Assembly (NCBI GenBank): GCA_910575555.1 | Contig: CAJTFX010000028.1 | Coordinates: forward strand, 1-62,656 | Direction of reading: 5' to 3' | DNA: 62,656 nt | DNA from: Lachnospiraceae bacterium | Lineage (GTDB): Bacteria > Bacillota > Clostridia > Lachnospirales > Lachnospiraceae | Part shown: in pieces, positions 8,839 through 17,011 of the stretch | Numbering within the stretch: the first letter of the stretch is position 1 | Layout: each line of letters starts with the position of its first letter | Notes under the pieces: model-generated | Told to the model about the DNA's origin: nothing | Database searches by the model: none | The model's input: only the letters and a program-made list of their open reading frames with translations | Position numbers and translations under genes: made by a program

Positions 8839-9930
8839 ATGAAAAAAAATCTGTTACATGCTATTTCACTGGCAATATGCCTTACCCTACTGCTGATGAA
8901 CGTCTGCGGGTGTTCCAAAACGACAAAAGCCCCAAAACAGGAATCCTCAAACACTGCTTCCAGTAAAGCCCCCGGGGAAGCTTCCGATAAAGACTCAAAA
9001 GAGCCTTCGGAAACTGCTCTGGCAGATGTCACCTTAAATGAAGTTGCGCATTCCATTTTCTACGCACCGATGTATGTTGCCATTGAACAGGGATATTTTG
9101 AAGAAGAAGGTATCAATCTGACCCTTGTCACCGGATTCGGTGCAGATAAGACCATGACAGCCGTACTTTCCGGGGAAGCGGAAATTGGATTTATGGGACC
9201 GGAAACTACCGTTTACACTTATAACGAAGGTTCTACCGACCGTGTAATCAACTTTGCCCAGCTTACCCAGCGCGCCGGCAATTTCCTGGTAGCCCGGGAA
9301 GAAATGCCTGATTTTTCCTGGTCTGATTTACGCGGCAAAGAAGTGTTGGGCGGCCGAAAAGGCGGTATGCCTGAAATGGTTTTTGAATACATTTTGCGGC
9401 AAAATCAAATTGACCCTGCCGCAGATCTTTCCATTGATCAGAGCATTGATTTTGGTTCCACTGCCGCTGCATTTTCAGGCGGTAAAGGAGATTTCTCTGT
9501 TGAATTCGAGCCTGGCGCAACTGCACTTGAAGCAGAAGGGGCCGGATATGTGGTCGCTTCCCTGGGAGTCGATTCCGGATATGTGCCTTACACCGCCTTC
9601 AGCGCTAAGAGCAGCTATATTGAAGAAAACCCTGACATAATTCAAAAATTTACCAATGCCCTTCAGAAAGGCATGGATTATACTCTCGCCCACACGCCGG
9701 AAGAAATCGCCAAAGCCATCGCGCCTCAATTCAAGGAAACAGAGATGGAAACGCTGACTTCCATTGTGGCCAGATACCATCAGCAGGATACCTGGAAAGA
9801 AAACCTGATTTTTGAAGCATCCAGTTTCGATTTGCTTCTCGATATCCTTTCAGAATCCGGAGAACTTACAGACCGGCCTGCATGGAAGGATTTAGTCAAT
9901 ACCTCCTTTGCCGAAAAAGCGGCGCAATAA
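8839..9930 (+). CDS. ABC transporter substrate-binding lipoprotein, NMT1/ThiY-SsuA type
   Basis: The protein has a signal peptide with lipobox (LLLMNVCGC, Cys ~26), a Ser/Lys/Glu-rich linker and a periplasmic-binding fold of the NMT1/THI5-like class (FYAPMYVAIEQGYFEEEGI, then TAVLSGEAEIGFMGPE). Relatives bind pyrimidine precursors, aliphatic sulfonates, taurine or nitrate, and the ligand cannot be read from sequence. GGAGG precedes the ATG. No permease or ATPase gene is adjacent: a hairpin follows at 9991-10035 and the next gene converges on it. It must therefore use a transporter encoded elsewhere, or be an orphan receptor. Confidence 0.85.
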   Translation: MKKNLLHAISLAICLTLLLMNVCGCSKTTKAPKQESSNTASSKAPGEASDKDSKEPSETALADVTLNEVAHSIFYAPMYVAIEQGYFEEEGINLTLVTGFGADKTMTAVLSGEAEIGFMGPETTVYTYNEGSTDRVINFAQLTQRAGNFLVAREEMPDFSWSDLRGKEVLGGRKGGMPEMVFEYILRQNQIDPAADLSIDQSIDFGSTAAAFSGGKGDFSVEFEPGATALEAEGAGYVVASLGVDSGYVPYTAFSAKSSYIEENPDIIQKFTNALQKGMDYTLAHTPEEIAKAIAPQFKETEMETLTSIVARYHQQDTWKENLIFEASSFDLLLDILSESGELTDRPAWKDLVNTSFAEKAAQ

Positions 9931-9990
9931 CCCATACAGAATCACGAAAGGCAAATGCTGACAGACCAATAAAAAATATGGCAAAGCTTC

Positions 9991-10035
9991 ACAATATATG
10001 GTTGTGACCCGTTCCATCCCACAACCATATATTGT
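9991..10035. terminator. 16-bp perfect hairpin of a dispersed repeat type
   Basis: ACAATATATGGTTGTG (9991-10006) is perfectly complementary to CACAACCATATATTGT (10020-10035), with a 13-nt loop. It sits between two converging genes and can terminate both. The same arm recurs at 28663-28704, and a diverged form lies near 7413-7430, so this is a repeated element rather than an ordinary terminator. Confidence 0.7.
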
Positions 10036-10082
10036 CCGCAAATTTTTCCTGGCAGCTTCTTTTTCCGGCCGCCGTTCCCTCG

Positions 10083-13000
10083 CTATTTCCTGCAATATGA
10101 AAATTTTTTCAGAAAATCCTGTGCCTTTCCCGGTTTATTTTCAGACATCCACTCCCGTACTGCCTCTATATCTCCATGGGTAAATTTCCAGGTTTCCATA
10201 GCTGTTTCATTGGCCAAAGCCTGTTTCAGATACGCATAATTCTCAGGTTTTCGCCAAACGGAATTTTCTTCCAGGGTATCCAGATATTTTTCAGAAATAT
10301 AACGGACATAATATTTCGGCATCTCCGCTATGGCCGCCTCTTCATCCACCACTTCCAATTTTACTGTCTTATAAGAAGTCTTTTTATAAGCGTCTGTCAC
10401 CTGATACGTGATCTCAAACTCCGCTCTGGATTCTGTCTGCAGCTTCACAGCCTGGCCGTCAAAGTCCTTCAGCTTCAGTTTATCTGTAAGCATTCCGTCT
10501 TCTGCATCCTGAGCTTCTGCTCTTTTCACCAGAGCATCTTCTGTAATTTCCCCTCTATTTGCCTCTTCTTTAAAATAATAAAAAATATCTTCGCTGTTGA
10601 TTTCCGGATAATTGTTATATTTCACCTTTACTGGAAATTCCTCTTCTGTGGTATTTCCATTGGAATCTGTCACAGAAAAAGTCACCAGTACATCCACTGT
10701 TTCCCCCTTTTCCAGTTTCAGATAATATGTATCCAGCAGAAAATCCTTCGGCACATCCTTTGGGTACGCTTTTTCATACGACGGCTGACTTCCATTCTGA
10801 GATTTGGGATAAGCAATTTTGACAATCTTCACTTTATCATTCAAATCCGGCTGATAGGGCCTGTTTTCTTTATGATTATCCTCTTCGTCATGGGCTGTCA
10901 GACAGTTGATTAAATCCTCCTTATCTACCTCCTCTCCTTCATAAACTTCCAGACTGCTTCCCGGTGTTACGGTAATCGTTGGAAATGCATTCCACATTGC
11001 CAGAAAATTAATATATTCCTGTGAATGATTTCCAGGTTTGCCGGGACGTTCCACCTGATAAGAAGCTAATGATTCCCAGGTTCTGTTCAATATTGCCTGT
11101 TCCCCTTCGGCCTGCCTGTAAATCCGCAAAGCCAATTCCCGGCTCCGTTCCTGCCAAAGCTTTCCGGCGCTTAGCTGCCATCCTGTAAAACCATACTTTA
11201 CGTTGCATTCATAAGGCTTCCCATCTTCTGTATACTTCATTTTCTTTTCTTCTCTGGCAAATTCATTTTGCCGGAACTGATGCATATTTTCCATTGGAAC
11301 ATCATATTCCAGTATATTTCTGCCGGATGTTGCTCCGTTTCCGCTGTATGCCATATTTACGTCTCCATACTGATAATACCGGTATACCGTTCCCGGAGAC
11401 TGGATATTTTTTAACTGGCTGCAGCCTGCATACCGATACAGCGGATATTCCGTATCCGCGGTTCCCCATAAGCTTCCTGCAGCAGAACCGCCCTGGGCAA
11501 TTTCTTTTTTCTCCTTTGTTCCCAGTTTTGCCAGCATACGGAATCTGCCCTCTTTAAAATACACGGTCCGGTCACAGAGAAGTCTGCCCGCACATGACAC
11601 TTTCAACTGATAGGCCGCTCCTTCCTGGGGCGTCAACGGCAGAAAAACCGTTTGTGTATTTCCGGAAGAACCGGACACAGAACCTCCAGCTTTAGAAGAA
11701 CAGAACTGGCCCACCGCTGTTCCCTCCGGTTTTCCGGTCAGGGAAGCTGTAATTCCCGCCTGTCCTGACTTTACAACCGTCTGCCCCTGTTCCACGGTAA
11801 GCAGAACTCCTGTCTGTTCCCTGGCGTCTCCTTCTGTTTTCTCAAAATCGCAGGGAACATCTGCATAATCCTCACAGGACATCAGGCAATGATAACGGGC
11901 ATACCAGGAAGCATTGCCAAGCTGTTTATAATCTGCAATTCCTGCGGACGTCATTTTTCCTGTCCCGTCAATCATCTGGGTTTGGCCTGCCGCCGCATTA
12001 TAATATCCCTGAAAAACATAACCGCTTTTTTGAGGAATCTCAATGCTTCCGGTTCTGTTTCTGTCTTTTAAAATACGGGTGCATCCCTGATCCAGATACC
12101 ATCCGTTTTCATATTTTTCATAGACAGCTTCCGTTCCTTTGGATTCTAAACCCGTCAGCCTCTGATCCAGTGTAACCGTATAAAGGTTGGGCTCCCACTG
12201 GGCATACAGCCTCCGGCTTCTGTCTCCGGTTTTTAAATCAGCAGCATACTCCAGCATTCCATATGCCTTGTTTTCCTGATAAGAGGTTCCTGTTCCGTTT
12301 GCGGCAGTATTCCATTCTGCTCCGGCGCGTTTGGAATATCCTGCCTTTGTAAGGCCGAAAGAAGCAAACTTCTCCGGTGCGCTGGCAGGCGTCTCATAAT
12401 TCCATTGGTTCACATAAGTTCCAATCTGATAAGGCTTGCCGGCGGATGTTCCGCCATTTGCATCATATGTCACAGACAATTGGTTCGGCAGCCATTGAGC
12501 ATACATTGTTACTGTTCCTTTGTGAACGTCTGTCAGATTCTTCACGCTCTGCCCCTCTGCGCCGCCTGTTCCTTTTCCATTTGAAAGCATATTCCACCCG
12601 GCAAAGGTATACCCTTCCCGGACAAAACTGTTTTTCCGCAGCTTGAAATTCGCATCATAAACAGCTGACTGGGATTTCACGGTTCCGGTTCCCCCGTTGG
12701 CGTCATATTTCACTGTGTACTGATTGGGCTTCAGATAAAATCCGTACATAGAGTGATGAAATTCTCCGGAAGCCCCATAATTGGTCATTCCCACATTATT
12801 GGTGTCAATGGCGAATTTAAAATATCCGTCTCCCGTCCAGGATGCCTCATCTTTCTCTAGTTTAGAATCTTTCTTCTGTATCTGACTGTTTTCCTTCTCT
12901 ATGTCCATTCCTTTCATATCATGGAATACAGAATTATCAAAATACATCCGATATCCCTTTACGGTGTAATTCAGTTTCCCGCAAAGCATATAATATCTCT

Positions 13001-13634
13001 CTTTGTAAGGGTATCCCTGGGGCCTCAGCTCCTCCAGATTCGGAGCCGGCTCTCCCATAACCGGATTCGTTCCAAGTCCATCCTGCCTTGTTTTCTCCCA
13101 GTTCTTCCCTTTTTCAATTTGAAGAGAATAATTATCTTTTTCACTGCTGCCTTTGTCTCCCTGCACAACAATCCATTCCACAACATGATCCAGTTCTTCT
13201 TTGGGCATTCTTCCTATATACGTCATTCCCCAGGTAATGTCCTGCGATTTCTGGGCCGTCAGCGTGGGAACACTTACGTTTAACTTGTACCAGTGCCCCA
13301 ATTCGGCGCTTTCTCCCTCTTTCCGCACAAATATGTAAAAATACCCGTTTTTTTCCACATACTTTTCATTTTCTGCCGCTCTCGCTGCTGCAAATTTCGG
13401 AACGCTGACCTCTTCAGAAAACAGTATGGCGTCCTCTGATTTGTCAAATCTATCCTGCCTTGCCGCATCCTCCCGAAGCAAGTCCTGTTCTTCTGATGTC
13501 TCCTGCTTTTTTATTTTTTCCTCTGTCACACAATTCTGTTCTGCCCTGTCCTGCCTCATTTCTGCCTTCGGAACATTCACAATTCCTGTCATCAGCGCAA
13601 AGGACAAAAGCAAACTTACGATCCTGCTTCCCAT
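10083..13634 (-). CDS. Secreted InlB-repeat surface protein of the Tad-like operon
   Basis: The 1183-residue protein starts with a signal peptide (IVSLLLSFALMTGIVNVPKA). It has a charged spacer, then three Listeria-Bacteroides (InlB B) repeats at about 305-560 (YTVKYDANGGTGTV to GYTFAGWN to TMYAQW, and two variants). The middle is unassigned and Cys-containing. The C-terminus resembles bacterial Ig/DUF5011-like modules (FEITYQVTDAYKKTSYKTVKLEVVD, ~1040-1090). No LPXTG motif or C-terminal anchor is visible. It is the last gene of the pilus-like operon and starts 20 bp after the preceding gene, with AAGGAGG upstream. I infer an adhesin carried or exported by that system; the role is not proven. 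Confidence 0.75.
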   Translation of the reverse strand: MGSRIVSLLLSFALMTGIVNVPKAEMRQDRAEQNCVTEEKIKKQETSEEQDLLREDAARQDRFDKSEDAILFSEEVSVPKFAAARAAENEKYVEKNGYFYIFVRKEGESAELGHWYKLNVSVPTLTAQKSQDITWGMTYIGRMPKEELDHVVEWIVVQGDKGSSEKDNYSLQIEKGKNWEKTRQDGLGTNPVMGEPAPNLEELRPQGYPYKERYYMLCGKLNYTVKGYRMYFDNSVFHDMKGMDIEKENSQIQKKDSKLEKDEASWTGDGYFKFAIDTNNVGMTNYGASGEFHHSMYGFYLKPNQYTVKYDANGGTGTVKSQSAVYDANFKLRKNSFVREGYTFAGWNMLSNGKGTGGAEGQSVKNLTDVHKGTVTMYAQWLPNQLSVTYDANGGTSAGKPYQIGTYVNQWNYETPASAPEKFASFGLTKAGYSKRAGAEWNTAANGTGTSYQENKAYGMLEYAADLKTGDRSRRLYAQWEPNLYTVTLDQRLTGLESKGTEAVYEKYENGWYLDQGCTRILKDRNRTGSIEIPQKSGYVFQGYYNAAAGQTQMIDGTGKMTSAGIADYKQLGNASWYARYHCLMSCEDYADVPCDFEKTEGDAREQTGVLLTVEQGQTVVKSGQAGITASLTGKPEGTAVGQFCSSKAGGSVSGSSGNTQTVFLPLTPQEGAAYQLKVSCAGRLLCDRTVYFKEGRFRMLAKLGTKEKKEIAQGGSAAGSLWGTADTEYPLYRYAGCSQLKNIQSPGTVYRYYQYGDVNMAYSGNGATSGRNILEYDVPMENMHQFRQNEFAREEKKMKYTEDGKPYECNVKYGFTGWQLSAGKLWQERSRELALRIYRQAEGEQAILNRTWESLASYQVERPGKPGNHSQEYINFLAMWNAFPTITVTPGSSLEVYEGEEVDKEDLINCLTAHDEEDNHKENRPYQPDLNDKVKIVKIAYPKSQNGSQPSYEKAYPKDVPKDFLLDTYYLKLEKGETVDVLVTFSVTDSNGNTTEEEFPVKVKYNNYPEINSEDIFYYFKEEANRGEITEDALVKRAEAQDAEDGMLTDKLKLKDFDGQAVKLQTESRAEFEITYQVTDAYKKTSYKTVKLEVVDEEAAIAEMPKYYVRYISEKYLDTLEENSVWRKPENYAYLKQALANETAMETWKFTHGDIEAVREWMSENKPGKAQDFLKKFSYCRK

Positions 13635-13654
13635 ATTTCCTCCTTGCTTACAAT

Positions 13655-14254
13655 TTATCGGAACACAGCTTCTAGCACAAGCTCATCCTCCGCCTTCATC
13701 TCTTCCAACACACATTCCTGATGTTCTCCCTGTTTCGCCCAGTACTGAAATACTTTTCCTTCTTTCTGCGGATGTTTGGGCTGTATGAGTTTGCTGCCTT
13801 CATACAGGGAGTACCGGCAATAAGTCTCTCCATCCACCAGAAAAGTGACTGTATGATATCCTTTTTTCCCGGAATATTCTTCCAGAATTACTGATTTCCT
13901 GCACACAGCTTTCTGCTCTCTTCCAAGAATCGTCTGATAACTTTGCGTAATTCTTACATCCAGGATGCCCTTTTTTTCATCCGCAGTAAGAATCTCCACC
14001 TGAAGCTCCGAATCTGACTCTATCTGGGACAACAGCAGCCCGTTAAAATCTGCAATCAATTCCTGATACCCCGCGAACTCCTGCCTGTTCTGGGCCTTTT
14101 TCAGCCTAAGCTGCTCTAAAGACTGTTCAATGGCTGTATTCAGCGCTGTTTCCATTTCATTTTTCCGCACATTTTTTCCACTGACTCCCAATACAATTGC
14201 AATTATCAGAACCGCAAGGGCCGTCAGCGATATGCCGTATACCGTATGTTTCAT
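13655..14254 (-). CDS. Membrane-anchored protein with one InlB-like module
   Basis: This 199-residue protein has an N-terminal membrane helix (ISLTALAVLIIAIVLGVSG), a coiled region (ETALNTAIEQSLEQLRLKKAQNR), a central domain with a conserved-looking QSYQTILGREQKAVCRKSVIL, and a C-terminal InlB-type beta module (YHTVTFLVDGETY to KVFQYWAKQ to ELVLEAVF). Its start overlaps the previous stop by 4 bp, so translation is coupled. The C-terminal module matches the repeats of the next gene, suggesting the two surface proteins interact or share a partner. The architecture is minor-pilin-like (single N-terminal helix plus globular domain). No named family is recognised. Confidence 0.65.
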   Translation of the reverse strand: MKHTVYGISLTALAVLIIAIVLGVSGKNVRKNEMETALNTAIEQSLEQLRLKKAQNRQEFAGYQELIADFNGLLLSQIESDSELQVEILTADEKKGILDVRITQSYQTILGREQKAVCRKSVILEEYSGKKGYHTVTFLVDGETYCRYSLYEGSKLIQPKHPQKEGKVFQYWAKQGEHQECVLEEMKAEDELVLEAVFR

Positions 14255-14727
14255 ATTCCTCCCTGTCTGCGGTCAATCAGCAGCATAAATGTTCTGACCG
14301 TGGGTTTCTTCTGACCATCTGCCGCCCGAAGCTTCAGCGTATAGGTTCCTCTTTTTAAAAACACTGCCTTATGGCCTGCTTTGTCATACCATTCCATCCT
14401 GCTGTTTCCAAAAGCATCCTGAATATCCAATACCTGAATATCCAGCTGGTTTCCTTCTTCATCCATTGCTTCAAATACCTGATGGAGCAAAACCGTTTCC
14501 CCGGGATTCCAGACATCGGCTCCTTTGCGAACCAATTCCGGCGGCTTTCTGTTACAAATTGCTTTCATCTGCACAGCGTCCTGATACCTGGAATAACTTT
14601 CCTGTTCCGTTTTCATCTGCTCCCCCAACCGGGGCAGCAATGCTGTGCCGGCCAAAATTCCCAAAAGCATCCCGCACACAATGCCGGCCAAAAGCAGCTC
14701 TGACAATATTTTATAGCTCTGTTTCAT
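14251..14727 (-). CDS. Membrane-anchored hypothetical protein of the Tad-like operon
   Basis: The 158-residue product has one N-terminal membrane helix (LLLAGIVCGMLLGILAGTALL) and a soluble domain of mixed beta character (NPGETVLLHQVFEAMDEEGN, then YTLKLRAADGQKKPTVRTFML), reminiscent of a beta-sandwich. An upstream in-frame TTG exists at 14745, but the ATG at 14727 follows AAAGGGGAACGGG and is preferred. It starts just downstream of the 47-residue pilin-like peptide, whose stop codon it nearly touches, and overlaps the next gene. I do not recognise a family. Minor pilin or assembly factor is the simplest reading. Confidence 0.6.
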   Translation of the reverse strand: MKQSYKILSELLLAGIVCGMLLGILAGTALLPRLGEQMKTEQESYSRYQDAVQMKAICNRKPPELVRKGADVWNPGETVLLHQVFEAMDEEGNQLDIQVLDIQDAFGNSRMEWYDKAGHKAVFLKRGTYTLKLRAADGQKKPTVRTFMLLIDRRQGGI

Positions 14728-14738
14728 CCCGTTCCCCT

Positions 14739-14882
14739 TTAACAAATGCTCTGGGAAAATCCCAGGATAACTCCATACAATCCGGAACCTCCTAAAACAA
14801 ATTCCACTGCCATGGTTAAAATTGCCATTGCCGCAACTCCTCCTGCTGCCACTCCTGCATATTCTTCTATAATTTCTTTCAT
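14739..14882 (-). CDS. Mini-pilin-like hydrophobic peptide, 47 residues
   Basis: The ATG follows GGAGGAATTATA. The peptide starts MKEIIEEYAGVAAGGVAAM and is a single hydrophobic helix with a short Gly-rich tail ending in Cys. It shares the pattern MK-x-I-x-EE-[YF]-x-G with the 33- and 56-residue peptides of this operon. Flp pilins carry Glu-Tyr at the start of the mature hydrophobic helix, and here EEY sits at residues 6-8 with no leader before it. The stop lies 12 bases inside the start of the next gene. I infer a pilin-like subunit that needs no prepilin cleavage. Confidence 0.65.
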   Translation of the reverse strand: MKEIIEEYAGVAAGGVAAMAILTMAVEFVLGGSGLYGVILGFSQSIC

Positions 14883-14984
14883 TATAATTCCTCCTGTTCC
14901 GCTTATTTTATTCCCAATGCACTGCCTGGTAGTTCGGTATATTTTCTTATCTCAATACCTTACCTCACATTTCAGTTCCTGCTC

Positions 14985-15086
14985 TTATATGATCATACTG
15001 AGCAAATAACCAAAGATCCCAAGAAAACCGCCTCCGGCAATCACATAAACGACTGTCCCTCCAAATTCCTCAAATATACTTTTCAT
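14985..15086 (-). CDS. Mini-pilin-like hydrophobic peptide, 33 residues
   Basis: The ATG is preceded by AAGGAGGCAGG and starts 9 bases after the TadE-like gene. The product, MKSIFEEFGGTVVYVIAGGG and a further 13 residues, is nearly all one membrane helix. It has the same start pattern (MK-x-I-x-EE-F-x-G) as the other two tiny proteins of the operon. The good ribosome site and conserved start argue that it is a real gene despite its size. About 100 bases of noncoding sequence follow before the 47-residue gene. Confidence 0.6.
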   Translation of the reverse strand: MKSIFEEFGGTVVYVIAGGGFLGIFGYLLSMII

Positions 15087-15095
15087 CCTGCCTCC

Positions 15096-15431
15096 TTATC
15101 TTGCAAACCCGCGCACTTCATGCTCGGACACCAGGTTCAGCACCGGAATGGAATACTCAAAGGAAAGAATAATCTCAGCCATTCTCTGATTTCCTTCCCC
15201 ATCATAGACCAGTTCCGCCACCTCAAGCTGATACCCTCTCTCGCCTGCCTGATTCTTACAGGCGGAAATAACGCCTGCGTTAAAATTGCTGCATTCTACC
15301 TGGCTGATCACATCTGCGTGATAATTTCTGGCGGCAGTCACTTCGATTCCGGCTGCCACAACTCCTATTCCCACCAGTCCCATTATCAGCAGGAAAAACA
15401 ACCCCAGATACGTTTTTAGCACTTGTCCCAT
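15096..15431 (-). CDS. TadE-like pseudopilin
   Basis: This 111-residue protein has an N-terminal helix (TYLGLFFLLIMGLVGIGVVAAGIEVTAA) followed by a small beta-rich domain (ISQVECSNFNAGVISACKNQ, then MAEIILSFEYSIPVLNLVSEHEVRGFAR). One hydrophobic N-terminal helix with a modest C-terminal domain is the TadE/F minor pseudopilin layout. Similarity in sequence is weak, so the call rests on architecture and on its place directly after the platform protein gene. Two Cys residues could form a disulfide. It probably sits in the membrane or at the fibre base. Confidence 0.6.
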   Translation of the reverse strand: MGQVLKTYLGLFFLLIMGLVGIGVVAAGIEVTAARNYHADVISQVECSNFNAGVISACKNQAGERGYQLEVAELVYDGEGNQRMAEIILSFEYSIPVLNLVSEHEVRGFAR

Positions 15432-15488
15432 CTGTACTTCTCCTTTGCATTTTACACTTGTTCCATCTGGCTGCCTGCTTATCTGAAT

Positions 15489-17000
15489 CTAAATTTTCAA
15501 TTGTCCCAAGAACACTACCATAAACACCACCATGTTTACCATGGTCTGAAAGGATACTGTAATCTGTGGAAGATAGAAGATTCCATTAATCCCTGCAAGG
15601 CTTTTCTCATTGGAAAGTTTTTCTGATTTATCCAGCATTTTGCTGTTCCTCTGCACTAAAATCTGAATCTGTGCCTGTGCATCTCCGCTTCCCGATTCTG
15701 AAATTGCATAGAGCATCTTCATAGAGGACTGCACTGAAGAAAGCTGAAACATTTTCAGGAAATCCAGATAAGGCTCTATGGCGTCCGGCCGGCTCTTTAA
15801 GCGGTCAGAAAGTCTCTGCAATTCTGCCTTCAGCACAGCCGGCGCATGTTCTATGGTCTTTTCAATGGAAACCTGCACGTTGTTTCCCTGCATCAGCAAT
15901 GCCATTTCCATCAGCCAGGCTGGAAACACCCGGTTAATTTCCTTCACAACCCTGTCATAGGCAAGACGGTATCCCATTTTATGCTGATTCAGCAGCGCTG
16001 CTCCGGCTCCCGCCAAGGCTAAGGCTGCAAAAGGATGTCCCAGACTCCAGGCTCCCAGGCCTGTAAGCAGCACGGTTCCGCCTAAAATCAGACTTTTTTT
16101 CCGTTCCTTTGCTTCCTCAAATTCCGTCACTATACGGTAATACTCCGACAGTTTTTCTTCTTCTTTGTTTTCCTGTACAAGCCAGCTTCCGGCAATTTCC
16201 CGGTTGGCTTTTCTAAAAATCAGAACATTCAAAAGCAGATACAATGCGGTAGCCGCCTGAGTTACCGGATGCTCCACAATGGAATACTGTTCTGGCATGG
16301 AACGGTATACACTGTGAAAGGTCACGGCCAGAATCATAGTGACTGCCAGAGAAAAAATCACTTTCAGACGGGCCGCTTTCTTATCCTCCTGCAAAAGCAG
16401 CACATTGTCTGCCCAGACAGCCTTGTCCTGAAGTAACAGATCAATTGCCCCGCTGCAGGCTCCGCCGTTGCTTTCCACCATCCGCAGATATTCATGAATG
16501 GACGGCAGACGGTTTGCGGGGTATTCTCTTTCGATAATTTCCAATGCCTCTCCATACAAATCCCACCGGTATTTTCCCTGCTCAATATAATCCACCGCAC
16601 AGCTGATTGCATGGTGCATCCGCCCGGTTTCAAAAAGAGAGCCGGTATCTTTTAACGCGCTGACAATCTTAGGGTTCATGCGGAAAGAATACAAGATTTG
16701 CTCCATGTAATCCGAAACATCCAGAAAACACTTGTGCTCATACATCTGCTTATACCCATCCAGAATCAAAAAGGGCAGATTCCCCAGACAGGCCGCCGCC
16801 AGAATCAGAATATAATACCAGTGCAGGGAAAACAAAATCCCGCATCCCACTGTGCCTGTCAGAGCAGTCAGAAGGAACATCACATACCTTCCCATGGAAA
16901 AACTGTATCCGTACCCGTCGATCTTTTTCTGCAAATCCTCCGGATGAAACAGATAGAAAATTCCGGACTGTTTTCTTTTTTTCTCTTTCGATTTCTTCAT
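15489..17000 (-). CDS. Tad-type platform membrane protein with two T2SSF-like halves (TadB/TadC-like)
   Basis: This polytopic inner-membrane platform protein works with the TadA ATPase in pilus assembly. An N-terminal half has helices near 40-85 and a cytoplasmic domain (CFLDVSDYMEQILYSFRM to WADNVLLLQEDKKAARLKV), followed by more helices. A second similar half runs from about 350 (YRLAYDRVVKEINRVFPAWL to AISESGSGDAQAQIQIL) to a C-terminal helix. Classical Tad loci use two separate ~300-residue proteins, TadB and TadC; here one 503-residue protein seems to cover both. The ATG at 17000 (after AGGAGGGAGG) is chosen over the ATG at 17015 that overlaps the ATPase stop. Confidence 0.75.
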   Translation of the reverse strand: MKKSKEKKRKQSGIFYLFHPEDLQKKIDGYGYSFSMGRYVMFLLTALTGTVGCGILFSLHWYYILILAAACLGNLPFLILDGYKQMYEHKCFLDVSDYMEQILYSFRMNPKIVSALKDTGSLFETGRMHHAISCAVDYIEQGKYRWDLYGEALEIIEREYPANRLPSIHEYLRMVESNGGACSGAIDLLLQDKAVWADNVLLLQEDKKAARLKVIFSLAVTMILAVTFHSVYRSMPEQYSIVEHPVTQAATALYLLLNVLIFRKANREIAGSWLVQENKEEEKLSEYYRIVTEFEEAKERKKSLILGGTVLLTGLGAWSLGHPFAALALAGAGAALLNQHKMGYRLAYDRVVKEINRVFPAWLMEMALLMQGNNVQVSIEKTIEHAPAVLKAELQRLSDRLKSRPDAIEPYLDFLKMFQLSSVQSSMKMLYAISESGSGDAQAQIQILVQRNSKMLDKSEKLSNEKSLAGINGIFYLPQITVSFQTMVNMVVFMVVFLGQLKI

Positions 17001-17011
17001 CCTCCCTCCTG

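Noticed and set aside
10176-10913. A 245-residue plus-strand frame rich in Phe and Ile
   Set aside because: It is antisense to the InlB-repeat protein, lacks a ribosome site and has no recognisable domain.
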